Below, in pieces: positions 1 to 12,040 of a DNA stretch of 64,000 bases (within the stretch, counting starts at the first letter, position 1; each line of letters starts with the position of its first letter). The translations under genes were made by a program, and so were the position numbers. The notes beneath the pieces were generated by a model. That model ran no database searches. It worked only from the letters and a program-made list of their open reading frames with translations, and was not told where the DNA came from. Source of the stretch: Monodelphis domestica (lineage: Eukaryota; Chordata; Mammalia; Didelphimorphia; Didelphidae); the NCBI RefSeq assembly GCF_027887165.1, contig NC_077227.1, positions 83,660,930-83,724,929 of the forward strand, written 5' to 3'.

Positions 1-194
1 TAGCAGAGTTAGATTGGAATCTGGGGCTCATGAATCAACATGGATGGCATAGTGGAAGGAGCACTGGATCTGGAGTTGGTTCTTCCCTCTGCTTGTTTCT
101 TAGGCTAATCACGTTCCCTTAATATCCTCATTTGGAAAAGGAGGGAATTTGACAAGAAGAGACTCTCTGGAGTCTCATTCAGCTCAAAATCCAT

Positions 195-460
195 GATTCT
201 CTGGGTTCTAGTCCATTGGAAAACAATTCCACTCTGCCACAAGGCTGTATGACTTTGAGCAAATAATTTCTTTTCTGAGTCTGTGGGAATGAAGAAATTG
301 GATTGGCTGATCTTGTAAGTTCCTTACAGCTTTCACACTCTATGACACTAGAATACTAAAAACTCATGTTTTTACTAATACTATCAAATGAGATACTTGC
401 AAAGCATTTAACACAGTAGTGGCACATATTAGGGGCTTAATAAATGCTTAATTTCCTTCA
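195..460 (+). repeat. CORE-SINE (MIR-like) fragment
   Basis: Degenerate tRNA-derived SINE signature: a 'gtatgactttgagcaaataa' stretch like the MIR core, followed by text resembling 'ggattggctgatcttgtaag'. Old and divergent. The first 195 bases hold another weak fragment of the same kind and nothing else I recognise. Confidence 0.45.
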
Positions 461-774
461 TACTTGTACAGCCCTTTGTCACACAGTTGCTAAGTATTTG
501 AGGACAGATTTGAATTCAAGAAGATGAGTTTTCCTGACTTTAGCAATGGCATTCTATCCATCACACCACTTAGCTGCCTAAAACATTTTCCTAAAACAAT
601 TCAATTCTCTCCTCCATCACTCTTTCTTTGGCAAGGGGTTTTGTGTCATAGACCATTTTGGCAGTCTGGTGAAGCCTATTGGCAATTCTCAGACTAATGT
701 TTCATGGTTTACTATTATATTAATCATAATTCTAAAGTCTTTCAAATTTATTCTTCTCTTTAATCATGTTGTCA

Positions 775-985
775 TGTGGACCTGGAGTCATTAAGACCCA
801 AGTTCAAATCTGATCTTATATCTCTGAGTTCTGTGTCCCTGAGCAAGTCTCCTAACCTTTATGCCTCAATTTCCTCAATTGTAAAATGAGGATAATCAAT
901 AGCACCCACCTCACAGGACTGTTATGAGGATCGAATGTGATAGCTAATATTTGTATAGGTCTTAGCACAGTGCCTAGAACAGAGC
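775..985 (+). repeat. CORE-SINE (MIR family) copy
   Basis: Shows the order expected for a MIR-type SINE: a 'gacccaagttcaaatctga' B-box-like part, then 'gagcaagtctcctaac', 'cctcaatttcctcaattgta' and 'aaaatgaggataat', and a 3' end with 'tgatagctaatatttgta'. About 210 bp and clearly diverged. The bases between this and the previous repeat show nothing I recognise. Confidence 0.65.
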
Positions 986-989
986 ATTC

Positions 990-1440
990 ACTTAAAAAAT
1001 GTTTGTTTCCTTCCTTCTTTTATTGCATAATTTGCTTACTTCACTATACATCAGGTCATAGAGATTGTCCCAGTTTCCTCTGAAACTGTCCCTTTCCTCA
1101 TTTGGGGGGCACAATAATATTCTGTTACATGCACACATCACAATTTGATAAACCATTTCCCCAAAGGTGGGCTCTCCCTCAGTTTTCATTGTGGGACTTC
1201 TACCAAAAAAGCCCTATCAGTATTTTTATTCATGTGGAACCTTTTCTTCTTTCTTTGATCTCTTTAGGGTTATAGGACTTAGAGTGGCTTAGCTAGATCA
1301 CAGGACACACACAGTTTGGAAACTTTGAGGCATAGTTCCACACTGTTTTCCAGAATGGATGGACCAATTCACCTCTCAACTAACAGAACCAATGTGCCTG
1401 TTCTACTGCAACCCATCCAACATTTATGATGCTAGGTCAT
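990..1440 (-). mobile_element. Old L1 3' fragment
   Basis: On the minus strand this reads like the end of an L1 ORF2, with a 'NWDNLYDLMYSEVSKLCNK' stretch resembling the common L1 ending in which a Tyr-Glu/Asp-Leu-Met motif precedes Glu-Val-Ser. The frame is open for only 65 codons. It lies inverted relative to the large L1 further along. Confidence 0.5.
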
Positions 1441-1689
1441 TATTTCTTTTTCTTTTGGGAGAGATGGGTAAATGCAACAACTTTATTGAAAGAAACATGA
1501 CCAGATAGTTCCGAACTTACAATAAGGTTGTGTTTCAAAAGTTTCCATTCAATTCAACAAATATTCATTTAATTAAGTACTTAGTCAAGGCAAAACACAA
1601 TGCTAGGTCCTGGGGATGGAAATATGAAAATAAAACACTTATATGGGAATAGGTCTGGTAGGCATATACAGCAAGGAAGACAAAGGTGG

Positions 1690-1935
1690 AAAGAAAAGCC
1701 CAACATTACATGCCAAGTGTTTATACTAGCACTTTCTGTTGTAGCAAGGAATGGAAGATAAAAGAGATGCCCATTGATGGGGAGATGGTTAAAAAAATTG
1801 TGCATGGCTATAATGGAATATTATTTCACTGAAGGAATGTAGAGAGTACAAAGAAACCCATATGTATATGATTTATATGAACTGATACAAAATGAAGCAA
1901 AACTAGAAACATTTTATCCACAATGGTTACATAGA
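1690..1935 (+). mobile_element. Old L1 ORF2-end fragment
   Basis: Contains degenerate versions of L1 ORF2 3' text: 'agcaaggaatggaagataaa', 'gatgcccattgatgggg' and 'gaactgatacaaaatgaag'. All of these recur, better preserved, near the 3' ends of the L1 copies at 7740-7900 and 42040-42200. No open frame survives. Confidence 0.5.
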
Positions 1936-1959
1936 ATAGGTGAAAATAACCCCCTGAAA

Positions 1960-2215
1960 TCAAAATCAAATAATAGCTACCATTTATACAATGCTTTAAA
2001 GTTTGCAATATGTTTTAAATGTGACTTATTTGATCTTTAGAACAACCTTATCAGGTAGATGCTATTATTATCCCAGTTTTACAGATGAAGAAACTGAGAG
2101 AAGTCAAATGACTTGCCCAGAATCACACAACAAAGTATGGTTCTAAGGCAGGATGTGAACTAAGATCATCTGACTCCACTTCTAATACTTTTTCCACTGT
2201 GCCACCCAATCCCCA
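1960..2215 (-). repeat. MIR copy, inverted
   Basis: Reads as an inverted MIR. The plus strand carries 'cagttttacagatgaagaaa', 'ctgagagaagtcaaatgact', 'tgcccagaatcacacaac' and a 3' 'ccactgtgccaccc' end, all standard for this ancient SINE in reverse orientation. Confidence 0.65.
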
Positions 2216-2602
2216 CTAAATGTTATGTAATAAGAATAAAGGCCAATCTTGGGGCTGAAGATGAGAGATGACAGTGTTCTTACCTCCCTTCTTTGCAGAG
2301 ATGGGGGGACTCTGAATGTGGAAAACCACATAGTGTGTTTTCCAGCTCAAACCTCCCTTTCTCTTTCACATTCACTTTCCTCATTTGTGAAATGGGAGGG
2401 TTGGGACTTTCATGAGGCGGAGTCAAGATGGTGGCCTAGAAGGAGCAGAAGTTCAGACCTCTGAATAAACTTCCTTACCGATCACAAACTGAATGCTCCT
2501 AGGGGACTGAAAATCAAACTGAACAACAAGACAGAGCCAAGGAACCCTCCTGCTGGACTCAATTCAAAAGGTACGCTGCCCCAAAAGCCTGAAAATAGCA
2601 TC

Positions 2603-3476
2603 TTGAAAGCCAAAATCAACCAACTGGAAAATGAGGCAAAGGAGATGAAAAATGAGGCCAAGCAGATGAAAGATGAGGTGAAGAAGATGAAAGATGACCT
2701 CCAAAGAAAATCAGACCAAAAGGAAAAGGATGACCAAAAAACTAACGATGAAATCCAGTCTTTAAACCAGAATACAACAACTAGAATCAAGTGACCTCAC
2801 AAGGCAGCAGGACACTATAAAACAAAACCAAAAGAATGAAAAAATTGAGGAAAATATGAAGCGTCTCATTCACAAAACAGAGGATTTAGAAAATCGTTCA
2901 AGGAGAGACAATTTAAGAATCATTGGTCTAACAGAGGACCATGACAAAAGAAAAAGCCTGGACACAATACTAAAGGAAATTATTCAAGAAAACTGCCCCG
3001 ACATTCTAGAACAAGAGGGAAAAGTGGAGATTGAAAGAATCCACAGATCACCTCCTGTACTTGATCCCCAACTAATAACACCCAGGAATGTTATAGCCAA
3101 ATTCAAGAAATATCAGACCAAAGAAAAGATATTACAAGCTGCCAAGAAGAAGTCATTCAGATACCACAGAACCACAGTGAGGATAACGCAGGATCTGGCT
3201 GCATCCACACTGAAGGACCGAAAGGCATGGAATATGATATTGCAGAAAGCAAGGGAACTAGGTCTACAACCAAGAATCAACTGCCCAGCAAAACTGACTA
3301 TATTCTTACAGGGGAAAGTATGGGCATTCAACAAAATAGAAGAATTCCAAGAATTTGAAAAGAAAAGACCAGATCTGAACAGAAAAGTCAATGCCCAAGC
3401 ACAGAATTCAAGAGAATCAACAAAAGGTAATTTTTTTAAAAGGGAAAAAAGAAAAACAAAACAACCCTTTTTTTAA
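2603..3476 (+). pseudogene. L1 ORF1 (RNA-binding chaperone), frameshifted
   Basis: L1 ORF1p coats L1 RNA as a trimer and acts as a nucleic-acid chaperone. The first part (2603-2794) is an open frame of 63 codons rich in Lys, Glu and heptad-spaced residues, consistent with the coiled coil; the true start may lie upstream. It ends at a stop. The frame used by the second part (2856-3476) is already open from about 2793, so a one-base shift near 2790 separates them. The second part holds the RRM-like and C-terminal domains, including 'RRDNLRIIGLTED' and 'ILQAARKK/FRYHRTTVRITQDL'-type text characteristic of ORF1p. The end is Lys/Arg rich. Confidence 0.85.
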
Positions 3477-3659
3477 AGAGACTCAATAAGTTAAAATGTT
3501 ATGTATCCCTATAAGAAAAGAGGTCATTTGTAACTCTTAAAAACTGTTATTGTCACCTGGGCAGCTAGAAGAATTACACTTAGAGGGAATAGTAACAAAC
3601 TGTATAGGATGAAAGGACAAGACATAAATAGGTATATAGATATATGCATGCATAAATAC

Positions 3660-3708
3660 ATATACGTGTATGTGTGTGTGTGTATATATATATATATACA
3701 CACACAAC
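3660..3708. repeat. Compound dinucleotide palindrome (TG)n(TA)n(CA)n
   Basis: A run of alternating TG, then TA, then CA between L1 ORF1 and ORF2. Because TG and CA are complementary and TA is self-complementary, the whole tract is roughly an inverted repeat. It sits within the inter-ORF spacer of the L1. Confidence 0.9.
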
Positions 3709-4171
3709 TAGAGCTAAAAAAGGGTTAATACTAAAAGAAATGGGAAAAAAACAAATGGGGGTAAATTTATATGTCACAAAGAAGCTCATAGTGGGAAGGG
3801 GGAGAACATCAATACACTGGAAGGGTAAAGAGGTTAGAGATAGGAAATACTCAACTCTTATGTGCTTTGAAATTGACCCAAAGAGGGAAGAACAATCCAA
3901 TCCAATCCATTGGGGCAGAGAATAGATTTGCACCCTTTAGGGGAGTAGAAGGGTAAAAAAATGGACTGGTTGGGAGGGAAGCAATACAAAGGAAGGAGAG
4001 GTGGGGGTAATTTTAGAAAGACTACAGGGAAAATAAGGGGGGGAATAAGAAGGGAGGGGGTATAAAGGGAAGTAAAATAAGGGTGGAACTAGGGGGACTG
4101 ATTAAAAACACACATTGGTGTAGCAGGAAATAGTGAAAGAAGAAAAGGCAGGACCAGGAGTAGAAATCAAA

Positions 4172-7100
4172 ATGCTGGGAAATGCACAGCTAGTAATCAT
4201 AACTCTGAATGTGAATGGAATTAACTCATGCATAAAATGCAAGCAAATAGCAGAGCAGATTAGAATCCAAAACCCTACCATATGCTGTCTATAAGAAACA
4301 CACATGAGGAAGGTAGAAATGCATAGGGTGAAAGTAAGAAGATGGAGCCAAATCTATTGGGCATCAACTGATAAAAAGAAGGCAGGAGTCACAATCATGA
4401 TATCTGACAAAGCCAAAGTAAACATAAATCTAGTCAAAAGAGATAGGGAAGGTAATTACATCCTGATAAAAAGTAGTATAGACAATGAGGAAATATCTGT
4501 ACTCAACATGTATGCACCAAATGGCATAGCATACAGATTTCTAAAGGAGAAACTAGTGGAGCTCAAGGATGAAGTAAATAGAAAAACTATACTAGTGGGA
4601 GAACTGAACCTTCCTCTATCCGAACTAGATAAATCAAACCAAAAAATAAGAAAGAGGTAAGAGAAGTGAATGAAATCTTAGAAAAATTAGAGTTAATAGA
4701 CATGTGGAGAAAAATAAATAGGGACAAAAAGGAATATACCTTCTTTTCAGCAGCACATGGTACATTCACAAAAATTGACCATGTATTAGGGCATAAAAAC
4801 ATTGCAAACAAGTGCAAAAGAGTAGAAATAATAAATGCAACCTTCCCAGATCATAATGCAATGAAAATAATAATTAGTAAGGGTACATGGAGAGGTAAAT
4901 CAAAAATTAATTGGAAATTAAACAATACGATTCTCCAAAACCAGTTAAAGAACAAATCATAGAAACAATAACTTCATTGAAGAAAATGACAATGATGAGA
5001 CATCCTTTCAAAACCTATGGGATGCAGCCAAAGCAGTACTGGGGGGGGGGGTAAATTTATATCCTTGAGTTCATATATTAACAAATTAAGAAGGGCAGAG
5101 GTCAATGAATTGGGCATGGAAATTAAAAAACTAGAAAGCGAACAAATTAAAAATCCTCAGATGAAGACTAAATTAGAGATCCTAAAAATCAAAGGAGAAA
5201 TTAATAAAATTGAAAGTCAACTATTGATTTAACAAATAATTCTAGAAACTGGTACTTTGAAAAAGACAAATAAAATAGACAAAGTACTAGTCAGTCTAAT
5301 TTAAAAAAGGAAAGAAAAAAACCAAACTGACAGTATCCAAGATGAAAAGGGAGACCTCACCTCTAATAAAGAGAAAATTAAGGCAATCATTAAAAACTAC
5401 TATGCCCAATTATATGGCAACAAATATGGCAATCTAGGTGATATGGATGAATACTTACAAAAAATATAAATTGCCTAGACTAAAAGAGGAAGAAATAAAT
5501 AACCTAAACAACCCCATATCAGAAAAAGAAATTGAACAAGCCATCAAAGAACTCTCTAAGAAAAAATCCCCAGAACCAGATGGATTCACAAATGAATTCC
5601 ATCAAACATTCAAAGAACAACTAATCCCAGTATTATACAAACTATTTGAAAGAATAGGCAAAGAAGTTCTACCAAATTCATTTTACAACACAAACATGGT
5701 ACTGATCCCAAAGCCAGGCAGGTCAAAAAGAGAGAAAGAAAACTATAGACCAATCTCCTTAATGAATATAGATGCAAAAATCTTAAATAGGATACTGGCA
5801 AAAAGACTCCAGCAAGTCACCACAAGGGTTATTCACTATGACCAGGCAGGATTCATACCAGGAATGCAAGGATGGTTCAATATTAGGAAAACCATCCACA
5901 TAATTGACCATATTAACAAGCAGACTGACAAAAATCACATGATCATCTCAATAGATGCAGAAAAAGCCTTTGATAAAATACAACACCCATTCCTATTGAA
6001 AACACTAGAAAATATAGGAATAGAAGGGCCTTTCCTAAAAATAATAAACAATATCTATCTAAAACCATAAGCAAACACCATCTGCAATGGGGATAAACTA
6101 GAATCCTTCCCAATAAGATCAGGAGTAAAACAAGGATGCCCATTATCACCTCTATTATTTAACATTGTACTAGAAACACTAACAGTAGCAATTAGAGAAG
6201 AAAAAGAAATTGAAGGTATTAAATTTGGCAATGAGGAGACCAAGCTATCACTCTTTGTGGATGATATGATGGTTTACTTAAAGAATCCTAGAGAATCAAC
6301 CAAAAAGCTAGTTGAAACAATCAACAATTTTAGCAAAGTTGCAGGATACAAAATAAACCTGCATAAGTCATCAGCATTTCTATATATCTCCAACACATCT
6401 CATCAGCAAGAATTAGAAAGAGAAATTCCATTTAAAATCACCCTAGACAATATAAAATACTTAGGAATCTATCTGCTGAGACAAACACAGAAACTATATG
6501 AACACAACTACAAAACACTCTCCACACAAAACTAGATCTAAACAATTGAAAAAACATTGATTGCTCGTGGGTGGGACAAGCTAACTTAATAAAAAGGACA
6601 ATCCTACCCAAATTAATTTACTTATTTAGTGCCATACCCATTGAACTACCAAAAAACTATTTTACTGAATTAGAGAAAACGATAACAAAGTTCATTTGGA
6701 AGAATAAAGGATCAAGGATATCCAGGGAAATTATGGGGGGGAAATGCAAAGGAAGGAGGACTTGCAGTCCCAGATCTCAAACTATACTATAAAGCCGTGG
6801 TTATCAAAACAATTTAATATTGGCTAAGAATAAGAAAGGACGATCAGTGGAATAGACTTGGGATAAATGGCTTCAGCAAGACAGTCTATGATAAACCCAA
6901 AGATCCCAGTTTTGGGGACCAAAACCCTCTATTTGATAAAAACTGCTGGGAAAATTGGAAGACAGTATGGGAGAGATTAGGTTTGGATCAACATCTCACA
7001 CCCTACACCAAGATAAATTCAGAATGGGTCAATGACCTGAATATAAAGAAGGAAACTATAAGCAAATTAGGAAAACACAGAATAGTATACTTGTCAGATC

Positions 7101-7957
7101 TTTGGGAAAGGAAAGACTTTAAAATCAAGCAAGAGCTAGAAAAAATCACAAAATGTAAAATCAATAATTTTGATTACATCAAATTAAAAAGATTTTGTAC
7201 AAACAAAACGAATGCATCCAAAAGTAGAAGGGAAGCAACAAATTGGGAAACAATCTTCATTACAAAAACCTCTGACAAAGGTCTAATTACTCAAATTTAT
7301 AAAGAACTAAACCAGTTGTACTAAAAATCAAGCCATTCTCCAATTGATAAATGGGCAAAGGACATGAATAGGCAATTTTTGGTTAAAGAAATCAAAACTA
7401 TTAATAAGCACATGAAAAAGTGTTCTAAATCTCTTATAATCAGAGAAATGCAAATCAAAACACCTCTGAGGTAGCACCTCACACCTAGAAAATTGGCTAA
7501 CATGACAGCAAAGGAAAGTAATGAATGCTGGAGGGGATGTGGCAAAGTTGGGACATTAATGCATTGTTGGTGGAGTGGTGAATTAATCCAACCATTCTGG
7601 AGGGCAATTTGGAACTATGCCCAAAGAGTGCTAAAAGACTGTCTGCCCTTTGATCCAGCCAAAGCACTGCTGGGTTTATATCCCAAAGAGATAAGGAAAA
7701 AGACATGTACAAAAATATTCATAGCTGCGCTCTTTGTGGTGGCAAAAAATTGGAAAATGAGGGGATGCCCTTCAATTGGGGAATGGCTGAACAAATTGTG
7801 GTATATGTTGGTGAAGGAATACTATTGTGCTCAAAAGAATAATAAAGTGGAGGAATTCCATGGGGACTGGAACAACCTCCAGGAATTGATGGACAGTGAG
7901 AGGAGCAGAACCAGGAGAACATTGTACACAGAGACTGATACACTGTGGTACAATTGA
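4172..7957 (+). pseudogene. L1 ORF2 (endonuclease-reverse transcriptase), degraded
   Basis: L1 ORF2p nicks target DNA and reverse-transcribes L1 RNA. A likely ATG at 4172 opens an apurinic-type endonuclease domain (about 4172-4900: 'LNVNGIN', 'LNMYAPN' and a 'DHNAMKI' end), with an in-frame TAA near 4292. The reverse transcriptase lies at about 5440-6540: '[18 protein letters not shown]', '[19 protein letters not shown]', '[13 protein letters not shown]' and '[13 protein letters not shown]'. The catalytic box reads Phe-Val-Asp-Asp instead of the usual Phe/Tyr-Ala-Asp-Asp. A C-terminal Cys-rich part (7493-7957) includes 'WRGCGKVGTLMHCWW'. Span about 1262 codons, close to the usual length, but several frameshifts and stops make it non-functional. 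Confidence 0.88.
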
Positions 7958-8344
7958 ATGTAATGAACTTCTCCATTAGTGGCAATGCAGTGACCCTGAA
8001 CAACTTGGAGGAACCTACGAGGAAAACCATTATCCATATCCAGATGAAACACAGTGGGAGTAAAAACACCGAAGAAAAACAACTGCTTGAATGATGGATC
8101 AAAGGGATATGGTTGGGGATGTAGACTGGAAATGAACATCTTAGTGTAAACAACAACATGGAAATAGGTTCTGATCAAGGACACAAATAATTCCCAGTAA
8201 AATTGCACCTTGGTTGTGGGAAGAGTGGGTGGAGGAGAGGGAGGGAAATAATGTGATTATTGTAACCAAGGGATAGTAACAATTGTAACAAGGGATAGTG
8301 TTCTAAATTGACTAAATAAATTAATTCAAATGGGAAAAAAAAAA

Positions 8345-9376
8345 GAAATGGGAGGCTTGGACAAGTTACTCTAAAAAAAATCCACAATTTTACATTTTAT
8401 TTATAAGGGATGGCTCTCTGGGAGGAGGAGGTAGTACCAGGCAGGATGACATAGGAAGTGTAATCGATGTGAAAAAACGAAAGTCATGAATAAAAGTCTA
8501 TCTTGAAAAAAAGGCAAGAAAGAAAATAAATGATATCCGCTGATGTATTATTTAATTTTGCTTGGCTCCTTCTTCCCTCCTCTTTTTTATTCTTTGTGAC
8601 CCAGTTATCCTCAAACTCTTTTGGGTCATAGCACAGAGTATTTCTGACTGAGGAATCATGGCACACTGAGCATTACACCTCAATTAAGACTGGGGAGATT
8701 TGCTCCTATACTGTTTCCCTTCAATAAAAACAGCCTTTTTCATCAATTCTTTATGAGTTCAAGGTCTGATGTGTTTTGAGATTGTGTGTGTGTATTGTAT
8801 TCATTTTTTATTTCTCTATCAAAAAGTCCACTGATACATTTGTTGAGTAATAAATGTATATTAGACAAAAATTCTTTATAAATGTTCTTTTATCTGAGAT
8901 GTCAATAGCATCCAAGATTTCCCAGCAGCACCCTGACCCAAACATGACTTGCTGGTGTACCAGGGAGAACATTGAGAACTTCTTTCATAAGAAGTTCCTT
9001 TTCTAACTCTTTGAGAACTTCTATTATAAGAGATGGATCTCTAGATGGAGAAGAGAAAGCTATAATAGGAGATAAAGATCAGATAAAAACAAAAGCTATG
9101 AATGATTTTTTTAAAAGAGAGAGGTAGTGTGATAGAGATAGAACTAGAACCCAGATATCCTGACTAATTATCCCATTATGCCTATTCAAAAGACCATATT
9201 ATACATTCCTCAGGAAAATTATGATCCTTTGGATAAAATAAATGCATTCTAGATATTTAGGATATTTTAAGAAATATTTCAGTCAAGAGAATTCCATGTC
9301 CTAAATGAGGCATACAATTGGAATAAGTACAAATAGCAAATTTCTATAATATTTTTCAGAGTATTGCTTTTCATAA
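8345..9376. other. Intergenic, nothing recognised
   Basis: AT-rich sequence with short poly-A and TG runs. No coding signal, tRNA or recognisable repeat apart from scattered short fragments. Confidence 0.4.
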
Positions 9377-9520
9377 GAAAAGCTAGCATTTATAGAGCAC
9401 TGGAAGGTTTATAGAGCATTTAATATTTTATAATTTGATCAATACCAAAGAGCTAGGTATTATTTTTTTCTTTCATCAAGTAGATTAAATAGGCAAAGAG
9501 ACATTTCAGTTTGATCTAAG
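9377..9520 (-). repeat. MIR fragment, inverted
   Basis: Plus-strand text 'gctagcatttatagagcact', 'ggaaggttta' and 'gctaggtattatt' matches the 3' half of a MIR read in reverse. Confidence 0.5.
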
Positions 9521-9645
9521 GGAAAACTTCTAACAATTAGAACTTTTCTATATTTGGATGGGGCAGGTAGTGGATAAAGCACTGGGCTAAGTCAAGAAGA
9601 CCTAAACTCAAATTTGCCACTGTGAATCTTGAAATTTCTCAGACT

Positions 9646-10506
9646 TGTGAATGTTAAAAAAAATTCCCCATTGGGGAATTTTTCATTGGAGCAATTCCCT
9701 ATTGGGACTATTCCCTATTTTAAACAGTGAAGCTACTTAGATCTAAAATGTGAGAACTCTACTTAGATCAGAAATGTGAAGACCTCTATTCCACCCATAC
9801 TTAAGACTGCTTTAGGGGAGAAAACTCCTTGCTAAACAATGAAAAATACTTAAACCCATACTTAAGCCATGCCTATTTTTAGAATTAATACAAAGGGGTG
9901 CTAAGTACCTATAAAGGTCAGGCAACTTGTGAACTTACAAGGAGCAAAGAGTAAAAAACTTAGAGATTCTAGCCTACTCAGGTGTGGATTACTAAAAGGA
10001 TTAGTCTACTCAGGTGTGATTTCAGAATGGGCTGTCCTTTGGAAAACATCTACTGTGATTGGTAGATGGAAGAACTTAGGGGAGGTGACATAGGAGAAAA
10101 CCCCCTGTATAAGAAAAGGACAGGCTGTTGAAAGAGATACACAGTCTCTTGAGAGACAGCCTCTAAGGAGGTTGTTGAGAGAAGGACAATCTCTAAGGAG
10201 GTCTCTCAAGGGAGGCTGACTCTGGCTGGAACTCCCTCTGGGGAGACTCTGTCCCCTGAATCTTCGCTTGAACAGATCTTATGGTGAGTGATAAAAGACT
10301 GATTGATCTCTCTCTCTTAAGACTCAGGTCTAGGCCATGTTGGCTTAAGGCCCTTTATACTTATTCCTTTCTTACTCTTTCTCTCTTTCTTTAATTCCTC
10401 ATTGTATTATTAATTAAATTCTCTATAAAACCCAGTTGACTTGGGTATATTCATAATTGGGAATATTTCCCTGGTGACTACCTTATATTTGATTTAAAAC
10501 AAGACA
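9646..10506 (+). mobile_element. Endogenous retrovirus 5' LTR
   Basis: Bounded by TG near 9646 and CA at 10506. It carries an ATTGG (inverted CCAAT) at about 10056, a TATA-like 'ctgtataagaaa' at about 10105, internal short duplications around 10150-10210 ('ctaaggagg' twice), and an ATTAAA-type poly(A) context at about 10410-10425. It then has a tail ('cagttgacttgggtat') shared with the LTR at 52501-53245. A retroviral gag follows directly, which fixes the orientation. The 5' edge is less certain than the 3' edge. Confidence 0.7.
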
Positions 10507-10892
10507 CTGTAGTGAAAACATATTTTCTGCAGTCACAATTTACTCACCCACTCTTATATTTATCACAATTTATATCTTCAACCACTTTAACTCTTACAGT
10601 TTATGGCATCCACTCTTTTAAATGCCACAGTTTATGGCTGACCACAAAATTGGTGAGAAAACCCTCAAAAATCTTTTGTGAAAACTCTTTCCTTTCTCTC
10701 TTTATTACTTGCTCTATCAGTCAGTTTTGGTTTCTTTTTTAACTTGGCTTCAAAAATACAGCTGCAAGAACGGGTGAGTAAAAAACCTTTTTGATTCTCC
10801 TTAAATTAAGCTGTTTTAGATCTTAGCAACAGGGCCCTAAGGTCCTGGCTAGCAACTGCCTAAATTAGGATGAGAAAAACCTGGGAAAGCTT
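10507..10892 (+). other. ERV leader between LTR and gag
   Basis: Non-coding leader. It contains 'cttacagtttatggc', which has a near match in the short stretch after the LTR at 53245. At about 10769 'gaacgggtgagta' looks like a strong 5' splice donor, a usual leader feature of retroviruses. I could not identify a primer-binding site with confidence. Confidence 0.45.
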
Positions 10893-11993
10893 TTGACCTT
10901 GTCCTGCTTCCCACGTGTTTACTTTAGAAATATGGAGTTACAGACAGTTCAGAACTTAGTTAACAACTGGCGTTTCAGTAAATACTTTGTTCTTTTCTTA
11001 GTACAAGCCTTGGTCTACAACTTACTTAACAGCTGGCTCATCAGCTCCATGACCAATCTTATAAATACAGAATTCCTTGTCTCTCTGAAAGGGCTCATCC
11101 CATGGAACTTATGGCAAAATTTAATCAACATACTACTTTCCCTTGAGTTTTTGATTATTGTGATTATAATATTGTATTTCCTTGAAGAACTCATTTCTCA
11201 GTCAAACCAACAAATTGCTCCCTCTAATATCCAACAAATTGTAGAACTAAATACTTGGCAGGAGCTTATAGAAGAGCTTATGGAGGAACGTCATGGGGAG
11301 ATCATAACTTTTATGAGAAGTATTAAAAGAGAGTTAAGAACATTATCAGAAACTCTGAACACAGCTCCTCCTGCCAACTTGGCCTTAGAACCCCCTGCAC
11401 TTAATCAAAACACCCCTTCCCCTGCCCCCTTGGCCTCAGAAAATCCTACAACCTCAACTCTAAGTTCACAACCTGCCAATGCTTCCGAACTCACACCCTC
11501 AACTCTAAGTACACACCCCACCCATGCTTCCAACCTCTCACCCTCAACTCTAAGTACACACCCCACCCACACTTCTGACCCTAATACCTCCACTTCACAC
11601 CTTACTGATTCCTCTAATTCTAACACCTCTGTATCCTTTCACACTTCTTCCTTGGCTCCTCCTTCTCACCTTACACAATCCACTTTAAGTTCACATTCCA
11701 ACCTAAATTCACACCCTACCTCTGATTTTTCTGGCACTATGGGACAACAACAAACCCTCTCCCTAAGTGTGCCCAACTCTTCTATTTCTCCTCCTTACCC
11801 AACTGAGAATGGAGCAAGAAGCCTAGAAACAGGAGTACCAAATAATTTAGAAAGTTTATTTCCTTTAAGGGAAGTACCCACTTTTAATAAAAATGGAAAC
11901 TTGGTATCTGTAAGACATCAAACACCTTTTAGCCCTGAGGATTTAAAAAAGTTGAAGGAAGAAAGCCATCATTTGAGGACGAACCAATATTAA
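10893..11993 (+). pseudogene. ERV gag, N-terminal part (matrix/linker), ends at a frameshift
   Basis: Open frame of 366 codons. Residues about 31-50 are hydrophobic, and residues about 77-97 form a run of Ile/Leu/Val/Phe that looks like a membrane segment. That is unusual at a Gag N-terminus, although gammaretroviral glyco-Gag also has one. Residues about 155-300 are rich in Ser, Thr, Pro and Asn and include a 15-residue tandem repeat. The last about 40 residues have a 'PLREVP' and 'FSPEDLKKLKEE' look that fits the start of a gammaretroviral capsid. The frame stops at 11993, while the capsid continues in another frame, so a one-base indel near 11975 breaks gag. No start codon choice is certain; Met 14 is an alternative. 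Confidence 0.75.
11453..11587 (+). repeat. 45-bp tandem repeat inside gag
   Basis: The phrase 'cctcaactctaagt' recurs at 11452, 11497 and 11542, a period of 45 bp, encoding 15 residues rich in Ser/Thr/His/Pro. There are three units, the second and third nearly identical. Confidence 0.85.
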
Positions 11994-12040
11994 TTTTAAA
12001 AATATTAGAGAACATATTCAGAACTTTTGACCCCACTTGG

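Larger units (their letters stand above)
2407..8344 (+). mobile_element. Near-full-length L1 retrotransposon with target-site duplication
   Basis: About 5.9 kb, with 5' leader, ORF1, inter-ORF spacer, ORF2, 3' UTR and a short A-rich tail. It starts with the 'ggcggagtcaagatggtggc' type of L1 leader. The flanks repeat: GAAATGGGAGG occurs at 2389-2399 just before the element and at 8345-8355 just after the A tail. Similarity extends a further 6-7 bases with mismatches, as expected for a target-site duplication from target-primed reverse transcription. Both reading frames are broken by frameshifts and stops, so this copy is dead. It lies in intergenic DNA downstream of BTAF1. Confidence 0.9.

Noticed and set aside
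5438..6070. A 210-codon frame that could be mistaken for a host gene
   Set aside because: It is the reverse transcriptase part of the degraded L1 ORF2.
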